From: Actinernus sp. WN-2022
Taxonomy: Eukaryota; Cnidaria; Anthozoa; Actiniaria; Actinernidae
Direction of reading: 5' to 3'
NCBI GenBank assembly: GCA_030867875.1
Contig: JAOWCC010001634.1
Location: forward strand, 7,115,877 to 7,179,876
Length of the DNA stretch: 64,000 nucleotides
Numbering within the stretch: position 1 is the stretch's first letter; every line of letters begins with the position of its first letter. A model generated the notes under the pieces. The model saw nothing but the letters and a program-made list of their open reading frames with translations, did no database searches and was not told where the DNA came from. Positions 44,038-54,620 of this stretch are shown piece after piece. A program made the position numbers and the translations under genes.

Positions 44038-46050
44038 TTGTGTTAATAAGAGGGCTTGCTTTTGATTTTAAAACATGGGGAGCATGCCTAGTCCCCTGTT
44101 CTCAAAAAAGAGGCTAGATTTTGGGGGAATATTGGGAGATTTTCAAAAAAACAGGTGCAAATTCTTGCAAAATGGCACTGAAATGTGAGCCTAGCTAGCT
44201 ACAGTACGGTAAAACAATTACGCATGTCTGTCTGGCAAGCAAATCAACAATGAGACAAATATTTTTTTATATACCATTTACTTTCATCTTGATTTCTATG
44301 GAAGCTGAATAACTGTTCTTGAACATGATTTTCCCAATCTGTTGATGAGCAAAACAAGACTGGTATATTTATTACAGCTGTGTGATGTCATACATTCATG
44401 ACAAGTAACACCAACACTAGTATTACAATAGCCTTTCAAAGACTGTCTTCACATGAATTAAATTGAAGATAATATATATAGGCAAGCCTATTGAGCAGAG
44501 CTCCCAATAATTAAATATGAAGATATGCACATGTATGCATATATATTTACGAAAATAAATACTTCACGCGCAAACGAGTTACACGTGCATATGTAATGTC
44601 AAAGGTGACTGCATACAACAGAAAGATCATGATGCGTATGCATGCATGCAGAGATGTAATGGTAATTAAAGTTGGAAATTGATTATTTTACGCATTATGG
44701 TAAAAAAAAAATACTGATCAACAAGATAATTTAGAAAATCACAAATTAATTTCCCATAAACGGAGGATTGAATGTAAAAGGACATTAAAAGCCATAGATT
44801 CAGGACTCGAAAACCTCACATGTTCCACGCACTGGTGCACGGTCGGTCGGGCAAGAACATGTCGCTAAAATTTCACTCTCATGCTATATGTATGGTGCTC
44901 CGCACGCGCGGGGCTCCGCTATTACATTTTGAAATCTACGATGCACCAGTGAGAAAAATTATGGTACCGTACAATTCATAGCAAAATAACTTCCAACAGG
45001 GTAATACATTTTACAGAACATTTGAAATTAAATGACATACTGATTGAAGACATTGACTTTCCCTCTCAATTTACACATACTGTAGTGCCGAAAATGGCAT
45101 GGCTTTCTAGCCTGCAGTGGATCGAAATTCCAAATCTATAAATGAAACTCTGAGACTGCTATCTGGCTTCTGTGTCTATATACGTTATTGTAATTTACTG
45201 ATCACGTGACATTACAATGTAGCTGTAGGCTATATATGTTACTCTAAGTAATATATATGGTCAGCGCAAGACTGATAGGCGTTAATTCTAATGCATGGAA
45301 TGTCAAAAGGTGCTAATAATATTGTAGTATTGCTTCAATCGTCCACCTCATTGGCTTAAACATCAAAATCTATTAAAACCTGAAAAATAATACCATTTTC
45401 TCAGTTTATTGTTTAAACAGACTTGAACTGCATCTAGTGAAAACTGTCATAACTTTAAATATGACGAAAATTAAATGTGGAGAAAATTTTAAAATTGAAA
45501 GCTTTCTTTATATTGTTTTGGACTCTTCTGATTGTATGAAATGTTTTCACACAAAAGGAAAGTAGTTTTAAAACACAGTTTTAGTGGATGTGATTTCAGA
45601 AATTTATCATTTATGGTTAATTGAGGGGTTGTGAAAAACAGAAAATTCTAACATGGGAAAAGCAATTAAATTGCATCTGAGCAATAGAATTGGGCCTAGT
45701 TTTTACACGTCGGATTAATTGTTTCTAATAAAGCTTAAAAAATATAGAACAGATGTTGTATCAGTAATAAGGCAATGCCTTATTACAGCATGGTTACCAT
45801 AGCATATCCTAGCTGTAACATGTAAATGGTTTCTTCATTGTTTTTGTTTTTCTGATAAAATCAAATTATACTGTCTTGCTGTATTTCTTGTCCATGCACT
45901 CATTAGTCATTATTGGAATCTGCTCTGATGTTCATGCTTGTACGATGTACATTTGTATGTTAAATCAATTTAATTCAATCATTTCTGGGCAATGTACCGG
46001 TACCTTCTGAAAAAATGGCAAATTTCATGTACATGTACAAGGGATACTGC
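44038..46050. other. no gene recognised
   Basis: AT-rich DNA. GAGCTCCCAATA near 44500 is the inverse of the repeat end at 4868. No open frame with motifs; no clear exon. Confidence 0.4.
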
Positions 46051-46074
46051 AGTGCCGTGGGTTATCCTGGCAAA

Positions 46075-46955
46075 ACTAATCTATCGAAATCAATCATCGG
46101 AAAGCTAATTGATAAATTGATTTTAATCAATATAATTAGCTGATTAATATTGATTACTATTGGTAATCGAAAAAAATCGATAGTCATTTTTTTAATGCTT
46201 GATCAATCAATTATTTATAATATATATTTTGATCGATTACTGTAAGTACCCAAGTATAGGCCAAACCGCAAACTTACAAATTTTTGCGTTCAATGAAGGA
46301 GAACGCAACCTAATCTGGTGACGGGTTCCCTGTGCCTGTGTGTGACATGTTTGCATCCAGTAGCCAAAAAAAGTTCCGTTTTTCGTAGGCATATTACAAA
46401 ATGCCTCGATATCATGAATGGCCTGGGAACTGCAAAACTTCAGAACAGATTGTTGTCTTCCAAGACCACACTTATAGCATTCGCTCTTGCAGTTAAACCG
46501 AAATGTGGTAGCAGGGGCGTAGCTAGGCATTTTCAAGTTGTACGCACAAGCGCAGTAGCTACCGGTTTTAAGGGCCCCCTCTCGTAAAAACATTACAAGG
46601 CCAAACAGGAAATTTTCGTCTCAAAGTGTACCCACGTACATATATGCGTACAGGAAGCTACGCTCCTGGGTAGCATCTGAATAAAAACATGCCTAAGAGT
46701 GACCGATATATAATCCATCAAAATCGATAGGCACCATCAAAATCGAGTCACAAGAAAATTTGTTATCAATTTTTATCGATGTCCGATACAAATTGATTAA
46801 TTATTATTGATTATCATCAACTATTTAACAATTAGACCCGCGATAGTCACACAAACCCTTCTTATCGATTTTCATCGATTTCCAATATCAATCGATAAAT
46901 TGATATCGATTTTCATCGATTGGTATTGGTTATCGATTTTATCGATTGGATACTC
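46075..46955. repeat. ATCGAT/AATTGATT-rich region
   Basis: Dense variants of ATCGAT, TTATCGATTTT and CAATTGATT fill 46075-46240 and 46705-46950, on both sides of the MITE at 46512-46668. The pattern looks like a decayed simple or tandem repeat split by later insertions. Confidence 0.5.
46512..46668. mobile_element. hAT-like MITE with 5-bp duplication, copy 2
   Basis: 157 bp, ends CAGGGGCGTAGCT and AGCTACGCTCCTG, flanked by GGTAG on both sides (46507-46511, 46669-46673). Ends, length and 5-bp duplication match the element at 5862-6020, although the interiors differ. Confidence 0.75.
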
Positions 46956-46964
46956 CGGGTACGA

Positions 46965-47230
46965 GTCAATAGCCCATGAGGCGCAGCCGAATGGGGGCTA
47001 TTTAACTCGTAGCCCATGAGGGCGAGAGGTCTAATTGTTTTAGTATAAACTAACTAGTCGGACAGTAGAAAATAACAGAAAGAAATTGAAGTTGAAAAAT
47101 GTTATTATTTCGTGAAAATGCGTGCGGTTTTTCTCTATCATGGGCTATCACAAATAGACCTATAGTAGCGTAGCCAATCAGAATGCAGAATTTGTAATAG
47201 TCCACCAGTTGGTTTATAGTTATACTAATA
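46965..47230. mobile_element. decayed MITE
   Basis: TAGCCCATGAG occurs at 46972 and 47011, with the inverse word ATGGGCTAT near 47138. AGTATAAACTAACTAGTCGG (about 47042) pairs roughly with CCACCAGTTGGTTTATAGTT (about 47202). Borders are uncertain. Confidence 0.45.
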
Positions 47231-47239
47231 TCGATTATA

Positions 47240-47730
47240 GTTACATGTATGTCGGGGGGTTATGCACCTAAGTGAGTGATTTATACTGTTGAGTGCTTGT
47301 GAAGTTTGACTGTGATAATGGAGGTTTGCATAAGGTCTATATGTGTATTGTGTATCGATCTGGTTATGGCATATCTTCCAACACTACGTCTACGCTGACC
47401 TACGTTTACAGTATCAGTCCCTGGGTAGAGCACATCGACCACAGCACATCCAGACTTGAAATCTGTTGTTGGTTCATCAACCCTCAGATGTACAGGTTTC
47501 CTAACGATACAGTCAAATGGACGTTCCTTGAAGCTATCCATTTATCTTCTTTGCTCTTCATCTGCTCATAGTCACGTTCCTATTTTCGTTGTCAGGACGC
47601 CATCTTGAATTTATCCCATAAGGCATTGCGCACGTGATGCCACAGGAAGCCCAAATATCGTCTCGACCTCTCGTAACCCAGCCGGTGCAAGCTACTTTAG
47701 AAGGTGTTAAGTTTGGGGAAATCGGTGGCT
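47240..47730. other. no certain gene; one open minus frame
   Basis: The minus frame 47541-47281 (MDSFKERPFDCIVRK start, 86 codons) has protein-like composition but no family I recognise. It could be a remnant of a retroelement gag or unrelated. Confidence 0.35.
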
Positions 47731-47734
47731 TTCT

Positions 47735-48470
47735 TTATGCTTTGTAGGCTCTGATAGCAGGCACAAGACTGCTTTTGTGACTCCATTTTGGTCTCAAGAA
47801 TGCGCCTGCTGAATTTCAGCGATTCATGGAACATTGTCTGGAGGCCTAGGGGATTGGGGATGAGATGTGCATGCATAGACCTCATTCATAATGGCCGCCA
47901 CTTAATTTGCATAAAATGGAAGATTAATGTGTACAGAGAAACTATTGCTACCACATGAAAGATCGTACCTATTAAAATTAGTAATTGACCACAGTTTGAT
48001 AGCAATGTTTCAAATTGCTGTCGAGTTATTGGCATTTTCAATGTAGAAAATACATGAAAGCGAGGCTGTAAAGGCCTACACGGTTTTTCTCATACAAACC
48101 TACAGAATCGAATCACCAATGTTGGTATGCTCGTTCACATGGCAAGGATGTTGTTTTTCATATATTGAACATGTGGCTAAAATACAGAGACCACGCCCTT
48201 ATGAATGAGGTCTATCAGTCACATCTGTATTTAGCAAGACATTTGAAGATCACGTGAACCATGTCAGGCAAGTGCTACAACGTTTGCGTTTTCATGGTGT
48301 AAAATTTAAACTCCAAAAATGCAAACTGTTCAAGCAGGAGGTGAATTATCTTGGGCAGCAGATACTTTCAGCAGAAGGATACAAGTTGGATTCAGCAGAT
48401 GTCAGTGGAGTCTGTGACATCTTTAGGGAAAGTTCATTACTTAATATCACAAGGGGTCGGAGGGAGTGAA
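47735..48470 (+). pseudogene. Ty3/Gypsy reverse transcriptase relic
   Basis: Plus-strand fragments in Gypsy RT order: 'KTAFVTPF' (about 47760), then in a shifted frame 'FGLKNAPAEFQRFMEHCLE' (about 47787-47850) with the intervening 'RMP' block lost, and after a 335-bp MITE (47878-48212) 'FSKTFEDHVNHVRQVLQRL' and 'KCKLFKQEVNYLGQQI' to 'EGYKLDSADVS'. The YxDD catalytic box expected at the MITE site is not recognisable. Short, frameshifted and interrupted; no LTRs seen. Confidence 0.82.
47878..48212. mobile_element. TA-flanked MITE in Gypsy RT
   Basis: 335 bp between TA dinucleotides (47876-47877, 48213-48214), ends GACCTCATTCATAA and TTATGAATGAGGTC. TA duplication and small size suggest a Tc1/mariner-type MITE. 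Removing it with one TA brings the two halves of the Gypsy RT together. Confidence 0.82.
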
Positions 48471-48479
48471 GATATTAAT

Positions 48480-48955
48480 AATAATAATATAATAATTAGT
48501 TTATTCACGCCTCTTGCAATGTATACATATATTGATTACAGGCTGATTACCAACTGATTATATAAATAAATAAGTACGTACTATATGATATAAGTTAAAT
48601 TTAGATACCTTTGGAATTTCACAGTTACAAAATTGCTTAAACGGTCAGTCTTAGTGGCCATTGGGTAACTGCCTTTGCCCGATCTCAGCGAGTACTGCGC
48701 CAATGAGTTTATTACTATGTTATGTATTAGGGGGTAGATGGGATTACCCGGCTTAATGCTGCTTATAAATTTCTCATTCGCCGCTAGTCGACGATCGGCT
48801 AGAGTGGGGATACCCGCCTTTTCCAATGCTTCGCCGTAAACAATACGCGGAAAAATGATGGACAATGCCCTTTTCTGGAAATTTTCCAGGGCATTAGATA
48901 GGTATAATGGGAGGCTGGCATACACGACACACGAATATTCTATGTCCTTTGCCAT
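48480..48955 (-). pseudogene. non-LTR RT, C-terminal fragment
   Basis: An open minus frame of 124 codons: 'YSCVVYASLPLYLSNALENF' then 'QKRALSIIF', 'GIPTLADRRLAANEKF' and 'NLTYII'. This is the region after the RT domain of CR1/jockey-group LINEs (usual 'Y..VW...L...L..LQKRA' order). The 3' side ends in an AT-rich ATTAATAATAATAT tract (48473-48495). It is cut 5' by the element at 48973. Confidence 0.75.
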
Positions 48956-48972
48956 GACTTCATTATGTACTC

Positions 48973-49575
48973 AATAGGCGTTTTGCATCAATTGATCACG
49001 TGACTATTTTCCCATAGCAACGCATGTAGTGGAGGGCAAGCCATTCTAACATTCCTTGACAACAGAGAGAGCGTGAGAGACGCCAGCGTGAAACCTCAAT
49101 ACTAGAAGTTCTGCCAGTTCCTTTGTTATTCGTTTTCAGCCCAAATTTATCAGTACTACTGATTTAGCTATAAATATTAAAGTTCAGTGTTAGAGGATTT
49201 TAAGAGCCGTAAGACGATCAGAAATAGCTTTCTGAAGCCAAAACCGAACCGGACTCTGCGAGTTTAATACTCGCAACATGATGGCGGCCTCAACAGCCGG
49301 CGCCGGTAAGAAGCTGATTTCGGGAATGCACTTTTCTTCTACGCTTTAAATCGTCTTTATGTTCTAGAAAAAATATGTGATGACATGAGAATGATGTATC
49401 AGTTACTCTACCATAGCCGAGGAGACGCTGGTGCTGTATGAATTCGAACGCGTTTACAGGCTACAGGGCCGGACTATTATAAACTGATGTACGAATAACA
49501 ACTTGATATAGGTCTTGATATAGGTTGTTGAGTAGCTGGTTTTCCTATGTGATCAATTGATGCAAAAGGCCTATT
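48973..49575. mobile_element. 603-bp element with 28-bp TIRs
   Basis: Left end AATAGGCGTTTTGCATCAAT-TGATCAC; the right end is its inverse with one mismatch. Inside is a short open start (ATG at 49278, ATGGCGGCC context) followed by GTAAG at 49306, which could be a first exon but has no matching second exon. No transposase seen; target duplication unclear. Confidence 0.65.
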
Positions 49576-49904
49576 ACCTTCAGTAATGAAATCTGGGCAG
49601 GAGTTTTACACTTCCCAGCTTTTGTGCGCTAACATTTTTATTAGAACTAGAGGTATCAGCAAACTCTTTTCCGTGCATGTTTAAAACGATCTCAGTGTAA
49701 GCTTGCTTTTTTCCTCTGTCCTTTTGCCTTTGTTTAAACGAGTTCATTAAATGCTATATCACCCCAAGGCCGAGAGCACTTTCTTTTTCAACAAGAAGTA
49801 CTTAAAGCAGTATCAAATTAAGTTGTACCTCTGCTGGACAAAAACAAAAAGTTCCAGGTTAATATTATATACTAGTTCTAAGCGTTATTAACAAACACTA
49901 CAGA

Positions 49905-50695
49905 ATTGGTGAGCCGGCATGGAATATACCAAGGAAGGATGCCGGGAGAAAGGAGAGGTATGCGAGAAATATAGTGAAGTGGACTGGGTTGGACCGAGGT
50001 TTTCCAGAGTTCCTGCCCCGTATCCAGATCCAGGACATTACATGAGTGTTTTTGACACACCCGAGCCACTAAAGATGATGGGCAGTAATAAGGGAAGTTG
50101 ATGACTACGCGCCAAGGGCAAACTTCAAACGTTTATTTAAACCTGGTACGATTTCATCGAATGATAGTGAAATGCTAAAAGAAGCGTCCAGTCATTATTT
50201 TTTTCAAAACTTGAAGAAAAGTATGTCGTTCTGTACGTTGCTCACCTTGAAGAGCAAAAAACCGTTTCTGAAATCAGGAAAAACGGGAGAAGAAAGAAAC
50301 GTGAAGATAAGTGCAGCAAAACATACGATGACTACGTTGGCATTGGGACAATGCTTTACTTGATTTTGGAAAACTTAACTTCCTGAAAGTAAAGGAACTT
50401 CACAAGTAGCTCAAAACGCACAACCTGTACACCATCGGAAAAAGAAGATAAAACAAAACGAATAAAAGCCGATTTCTACATCAGCAAAAAGAACAACGGA
50501 GCCGCTGTAAGCGATACAGCTACCTCAGATGATTATACGTCGTCCACTGAGAGTGAATCCGAATTCGAGAACGACGATGTCCTCCGAGTACTGCGCGGCC
50601 CCGAAAGCGGTACAGATGGATGGAGCTGAAGAAACATCTGATTCTGACGACGAAGTTGCCCATTTGTTTATAATGTTCAAGACGAGGTAGATTAA
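49905..50695 (+). pseudogene. unidentified gene relic with SAP-like motif
   Basis: Protein-like pieces in order on the plus strand: 'MEYTKEGCREKGEVCEKY', 'SRVPAPYPDPGHYMSVF' (49919-50101); after a frame change 'VDDYAPRANFKRLFKPG' and 'HYFFQNLKKSMSFCTLL' (50099-50363); after another, 'LNFLKVKELHK' (stop) 'LKTHNL' (about 50380-50435), which resembles a SAP DNA-binding helix pair; then an acidic Ser-rich tail 'TESESEFENDD' (about 50540-50580). Several frameshifts. SAP modules occur in some transposases such as the KDZ group, but I cannot assign this one. Confidence 0.5.
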
Positions 50696-50799
50696 ATAGC
50701 AGGCAACTTTCCTCACTCAATATACGAGGACTAAGTACTATGTTTATTGATGTAACAGCCCAGGTATATGTGGGTGGAATGTTTAGAGTAGGAGGGAGG

Positions 50800-51023
50800 G
50801 AGGGGGGCTCTCAAATTTTCGGGACGATCAAATATAAGGGGGCTCTGAAAATTCCATCATAGTCTTGAGGGTTCCCTGAAAATTTTCAGGGTAATATGCT
50901 AAATCTGCACTCCCCCCTCCATAGGATTTGGGCAGATCAGGGTCAGGATTTGAGTTTAATTTGGGTGCAGTATTAAGTCGGGGTTCAGTATTTTTTAGGC
51001 ATGAGGGTCCCCCTCCCCCCCCC

Positions 51024-51054
<31 letters not shown>

Positions 51055-51060
51055 ACACAG
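50800..51060 (-). repeat. dispersed repeat with poly-C tract, copy 2
   Basis: 50924-51000 is the inverse of 33343-33412. It is followed by a C tract (51015-51040) and then ten AC repeats (51041-51059). Hence homopolymer plus this block is a family feature, not an isolated accident. Confidence 0.7.
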
Positions 51061-51061
51061 T

Positions 51062-51379
51062 CTCGATTAGGGTTCCATCAATTTTTTGAACGCAGACTGC
51101 AGGGGGAGAATAGACTGACCGCGACCATTGCACCCATCCTCTATTATAAATCCTCAAAATATTGTTTAACTTCTGGTAAAGAGGTCGGGGAACATAAGTA
51201 TAATTCTTCTTACATGGTGTACAGTCAGTCAGGTTAATGTCCATTCGTAGCTCCTCTGCACAACCAATGTCATCATAAGTTTTCGAGAACGTTAACGACT
51301 CTGCCTCCTCCTCAAGCATTTAATTTTCCTAACAGAGACTACCTGGTCAGCAGAAAGTCTCTCGACATCAACTTTCAGT
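51062..51379 (-). pseudogene. Ty3/Gypsy RT, N-terminal fragment
   Basis: The minus frame from about 51319 gives 'MLEEEAESLTFSKTYDDIGC', 'INLTDCTPCKKNYTYVPRPL' and 'YSPPAVCVQKIDGTL'. This is the start of Gypsy reverse transcriptase (DLT-x-P ... K-x-Y-x-x-x-PRPLY ... SRS-x-YSSPVV-x-V-x-KKDG). It ends abruptly at the AC/C tract at 51060. It is not contiguous with the fragment at 47.7 kb and lies on the other strand. Confidence 0.8.
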
Positions 51380-52900
51380 ATGATGATGGTCAACTTTATT
51401 TAAACACACGCAGCACCCTCACAACTAGAAGCTGATTTCCAGAAGGGGCGTGCACTACTCATATAAATAAAATAATGTTCAAAGCTAAAACCTAACCTAG
51501 TACATGTCAATCTATGATAAATACTACTATAAATACTACTATAAACTACTAACTACTATATTTAGATACTAATGCATATAATTACGCTAATAGGCCGGGG
51601 AAATCTTTGAGCGAAACTGGGCTAATGACTCTGATTCTATAGGTAATTCATTCCATATTTTGGCTCCATTGTAACTAAGGCTCTTTTTTAGGAATTCAGT
51701 TTTAGGAAGAGGAACGGAAACGTTTTTACGTGTATTCCGCAGGTCGTAGTTGCAATTGACTGCCGGCATACGAGTCACTGAAGATGCTAGAGAGCCGTTG
51801 AGGTGCCAAACTGTTGATTATTTTGAACATGAGTCCAGCCTTAATTTTAGCTCTCAGCTCATTGGCCGGGTTGGATCACACTTGAGCTATTTCAGATTGC
51901 CCAGCTTCGTTCGGACGCTTCATAATCACCCTAGCGCACCTGTTTTGAAGTTTCTGCAGACGCTGTGATAGTATGCTTCCCAATGAGTCCCACACCTCGC
52001 AACAATAGTGGGGTTGCACAAGGGCATTATAAACGCATACTAGCGTATCACGGTCTACAAATTCCCTGAGCTTTTTTATTGCCCCAATTCCCGATGAGAC
52101 TTTCTTGGCTATGTCATCAATGTGTTTTTCCCATGTTAGAAATTCGTCTATGCGTACACCGAGTATCTTGCAATCATTGTCTCGTTTGACTGGGTCAACG
52201 CCAATAAGAACATTAGGTTCTGCGGCAAGATTTTGTATTTTGGGTCTTGATCCAATCAAGGTGTACTCTGTTTTGGCTATATTCAGGCTTAATTTGTTAG
52301 CTGATAGCCATTTTTTAACATTACTAAGGTCATGATTCAGGACCACTTCAGCTTCACGAACTGACTTGCCAACAGCCGTTAGGCTCGTATCATCTGCAAA
52401 CAACCTAGGGGTAGTATGCTCGAGACAGTTTGGCAAATCATTAATATATAGTATGAACAGAAGTGGACCGAGAATTGACCGCTAAGGGATTCCACAGATT
52501 ACTTTTCTATGACCAGAGAGCCTGCCGTTAACCTGGCAAGTTTGCTCTCTATTGTTTAAGTAAGATTTCATAAGGCCTAAGGCATGTCCTTTGATACCGT
52601 AAGCCATGAGTTTATCCAAGAGGATCTCATGCTTTACGGTATCAAACGCCTTTTTTAGATCAAGAAAGATTACAAGGTTGTGAAGGCCTCGATCCATGTT
52701 GATATACCATTCATTAGTACAGTCCAGCAACGCAGACGCAGTAGAATGGAACCGTCGGAATCCGAATTGATGTTCAGACAATAGATCCTGCGCAGTTATA
52801 TATTCCATTAATTGCTCATATAAGATTTTTTCATATATTTTGCTTATTACTTTTGTTTCCAAAAGAAAAGGGATTGGTAAGTCTATACCAGAGGCACAAT
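51380..52900 (-). pseudogene. CR1-like LINE, RT and 3' end
   Basis: Largest RT relic here. The minus strand reads 'VISKIYEKILYEQLMEYI', 'LSEHQFGFRRFHSTASALL', 'LVIFLDLKKAFDTVKHEILL' (motif A) and 'YLNNREQTCQVNG' (52900-52482); a stop and shift; then 'RLFADDTSLTAVGKSV' (motif C, FADD), 'WLSANKLSLNIAKTEYTLIG', 'CKILGVRIDEFLTWEKHI' and 'LQKLQNRCARVIM' (52436-51876); another shift; then 'LSYNGAKIWNELPIE' (51778-51587). The 3' end is TTTAAATAAAGTTGACCATC at about 51382-51403. Only two or three breaks separate long open blocks, so it is younger than the LINE at 1.4 kb. The 5' end is lost at the MITE at 52930. Confidence 0.88.
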
Positions 52901-52929
52901 TATTCACCGAAGTGGAGGTGAATATATAC

Positions 52930-53178
52930 CGAGCCACTTCGGCGACGTAAATATCCACCACTATTCACCAAGACTGAGGTGAATAATTGTTTTAGCATAT
53001 ACCATACTGCAGGTGAATAGCCAGCACCAAATAGTTATTTTATTTTCTGTTAAATGGACAAAAACTCGCGCGAAGTGATCGCTGCTTCGCTCGGAGGTGA
53101 ATATGAAAACATATTCACTGTTTGAGTAGCCAATCAAAGCGCTCGAAAAGTGATATTCACTGGTGTAGTATCTACTAA
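52930..53178. mobile_element. dispersed MITE, copy 2
   Basis: Same unit and orientation as 5061-5314; the two copies share long identical words such as GGACAAAAACTCGCGCGAAG and TGATATTCACTGG. It abuts the truncated 5' end of the LINE at 51380-52900. Confidence 0.72.
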
Positions 53179-53184
53179 TAGTCT

Positions 53185-53370
53185 TTATACAAAGAATTTA
53201 ATAAGTGGCGGGGTAGCCCAAGCTAGCAGAGAAACCATAAAGGCTTGTGAGGTTCTGGGCCACCTCGTTACAAATACTGATTGGTTAACGAATTGATTGA
53301 GGCGGCAAGAGCAACACGCAAACAAAACAACTAAACAAATACACACATGCACACATGAAAGATAATACAA
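53185..53370 (-). pseudogene. LINE 3' UTR remnant, displaced
   Basis: If the TTAA element 53375-54620 is removed, this segment follows the stop codon of the LINE at 54621-55510 on the minus strand. It ends ATTAAATTCTTTGTATAAAG, plausible as a LINE tail. The call rests on position only. Confidence 0.45.
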
Positions 53371-53374
53371 TTAA

Positions 53375-54620
53375 GGGCCCACTGACATATTTCGTTGCTA
53401 TGCAATACCGTTGCTATGCTCACAGCAGCAGATGCGATGTTGACTTCCGGTTTTTGCTAGCCTGAGCACAGGCAGCCCACACTCGACATATATTTCCCGC
53501 TTTTTGGGTTACCTGTGGCGGTTACATGAGCAGTCTCGGAAGAGTTTATATAATTCTTCCTAGTGAATTCTCTTTTCCGATTCCTACGAAATAAATCTTC
53601 AATAATAAAAGATTGATACTTAATGAAGTTGGGTGAGTGATTTTGGGACTTCTAAAGCAGTTTATTAGGCCTCGAAGTTTTGATGGTTGGCCGCGTGTCT
53701 ACCCATCGGACACAAATATACACAAGGTATGCAGCTTCGAGGCGCTTTTCATCGATGTGACCTCACTCGCCGCCGAAATTCGACAAGAAATTCAAATCGA
53801 TTTCGCCTCTGCTTTCGGCACACAAATCCAGAGATGTGTAGGCACTTCTCATCCACGTTTCAGGCCAAACGACGTGAAAACGGCCTGGAAAATAAATTCC
53901 GAATTCAAAATATTTCTCTCGGTATACGATCTGCAGATTGATCGGTCCACAAATCAGCGGTAGACATCGCAGGCGGTGCTTTGAAGATGCGTGGGCATGG
54001 CAACTGAAACTTCATTAAGTATCAATCTTTTATTATTGAAGATTTTTTTCGTAGGAATCGGAAAAGAGAATTCACAAGGAACAAATAGGAGATATTGTAC
54101 ATCCTGTTCGACCAATTATTGTAGACTTTACTGCAACAACAGTTCTGCGACTATTTCACGACCACAAAACAGGCACTTTTGCGCATGCGTTAATGTCTTC
54201 ACTTCCGGTTTCTAAAAATTCTAAACATTTAGCGCGCTTTCACTAAACAGCAAACTTTTTCCCGTTAAAATGTTGTTGACCACGTTCTCCGCAAAATCGA
54301 GCATGGATTTTGAAAACCGACAATAAATGACAAAGTTATGGCTTTTCATTCGCCAAAAAAAGCTAAAGATTGGACTGAAAAGTGTTGTAAAATCTGGCAA
54401 ACGCATGCTCAGTTTTATGCGCCTTAATTCGTAGGTTCGGAAAATATTCATAAATTACTAGTAGATTAAAAATCCTTGGAGAGTTTAGAAATTTTCTGAT
54501 TTTGATGACGTGATCATGACGTCACTTAAGGAGTCACATTGTCCACTCTTTAATTTTCCGGGTTTTATGAGGCTGCAAACTTTCCCTAGCAACGGCCGAT
54601 TTAAATATGTCAACAGGCCG
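53375..54620. mobile_element. TTAA-flanked 1.25-kb element
   Basis: Flanked by TTAA (53371-53374, 54621-54624), with ends GGGCCCACTGACATATTT and AAATATGTCAACAGGCCG. Inside, 53564-53630 and 54009-54074 are a nearly perfect inverted pair (TGAATTCTCTTTTCCGATTC, AATAATAAAAGATTGATACT). The open frame 53637-53963 between the arms has no known motif. TTAA suggests the piggyBac/Kolobok type; no transposase seen. Confidence 0.78.

Noticed and set aside
47281..47541. 86-codon minus frame as a host gene
   Set aside because: No family recognised and no splice context; left as unassigned.
49278..49310. First exon (ATGATGGCGGCC followed by GTAAG)
   Set aside because: Joining to the nearest plausible acceptor (about 49899) gives an early stop; no supporting second exon was found.
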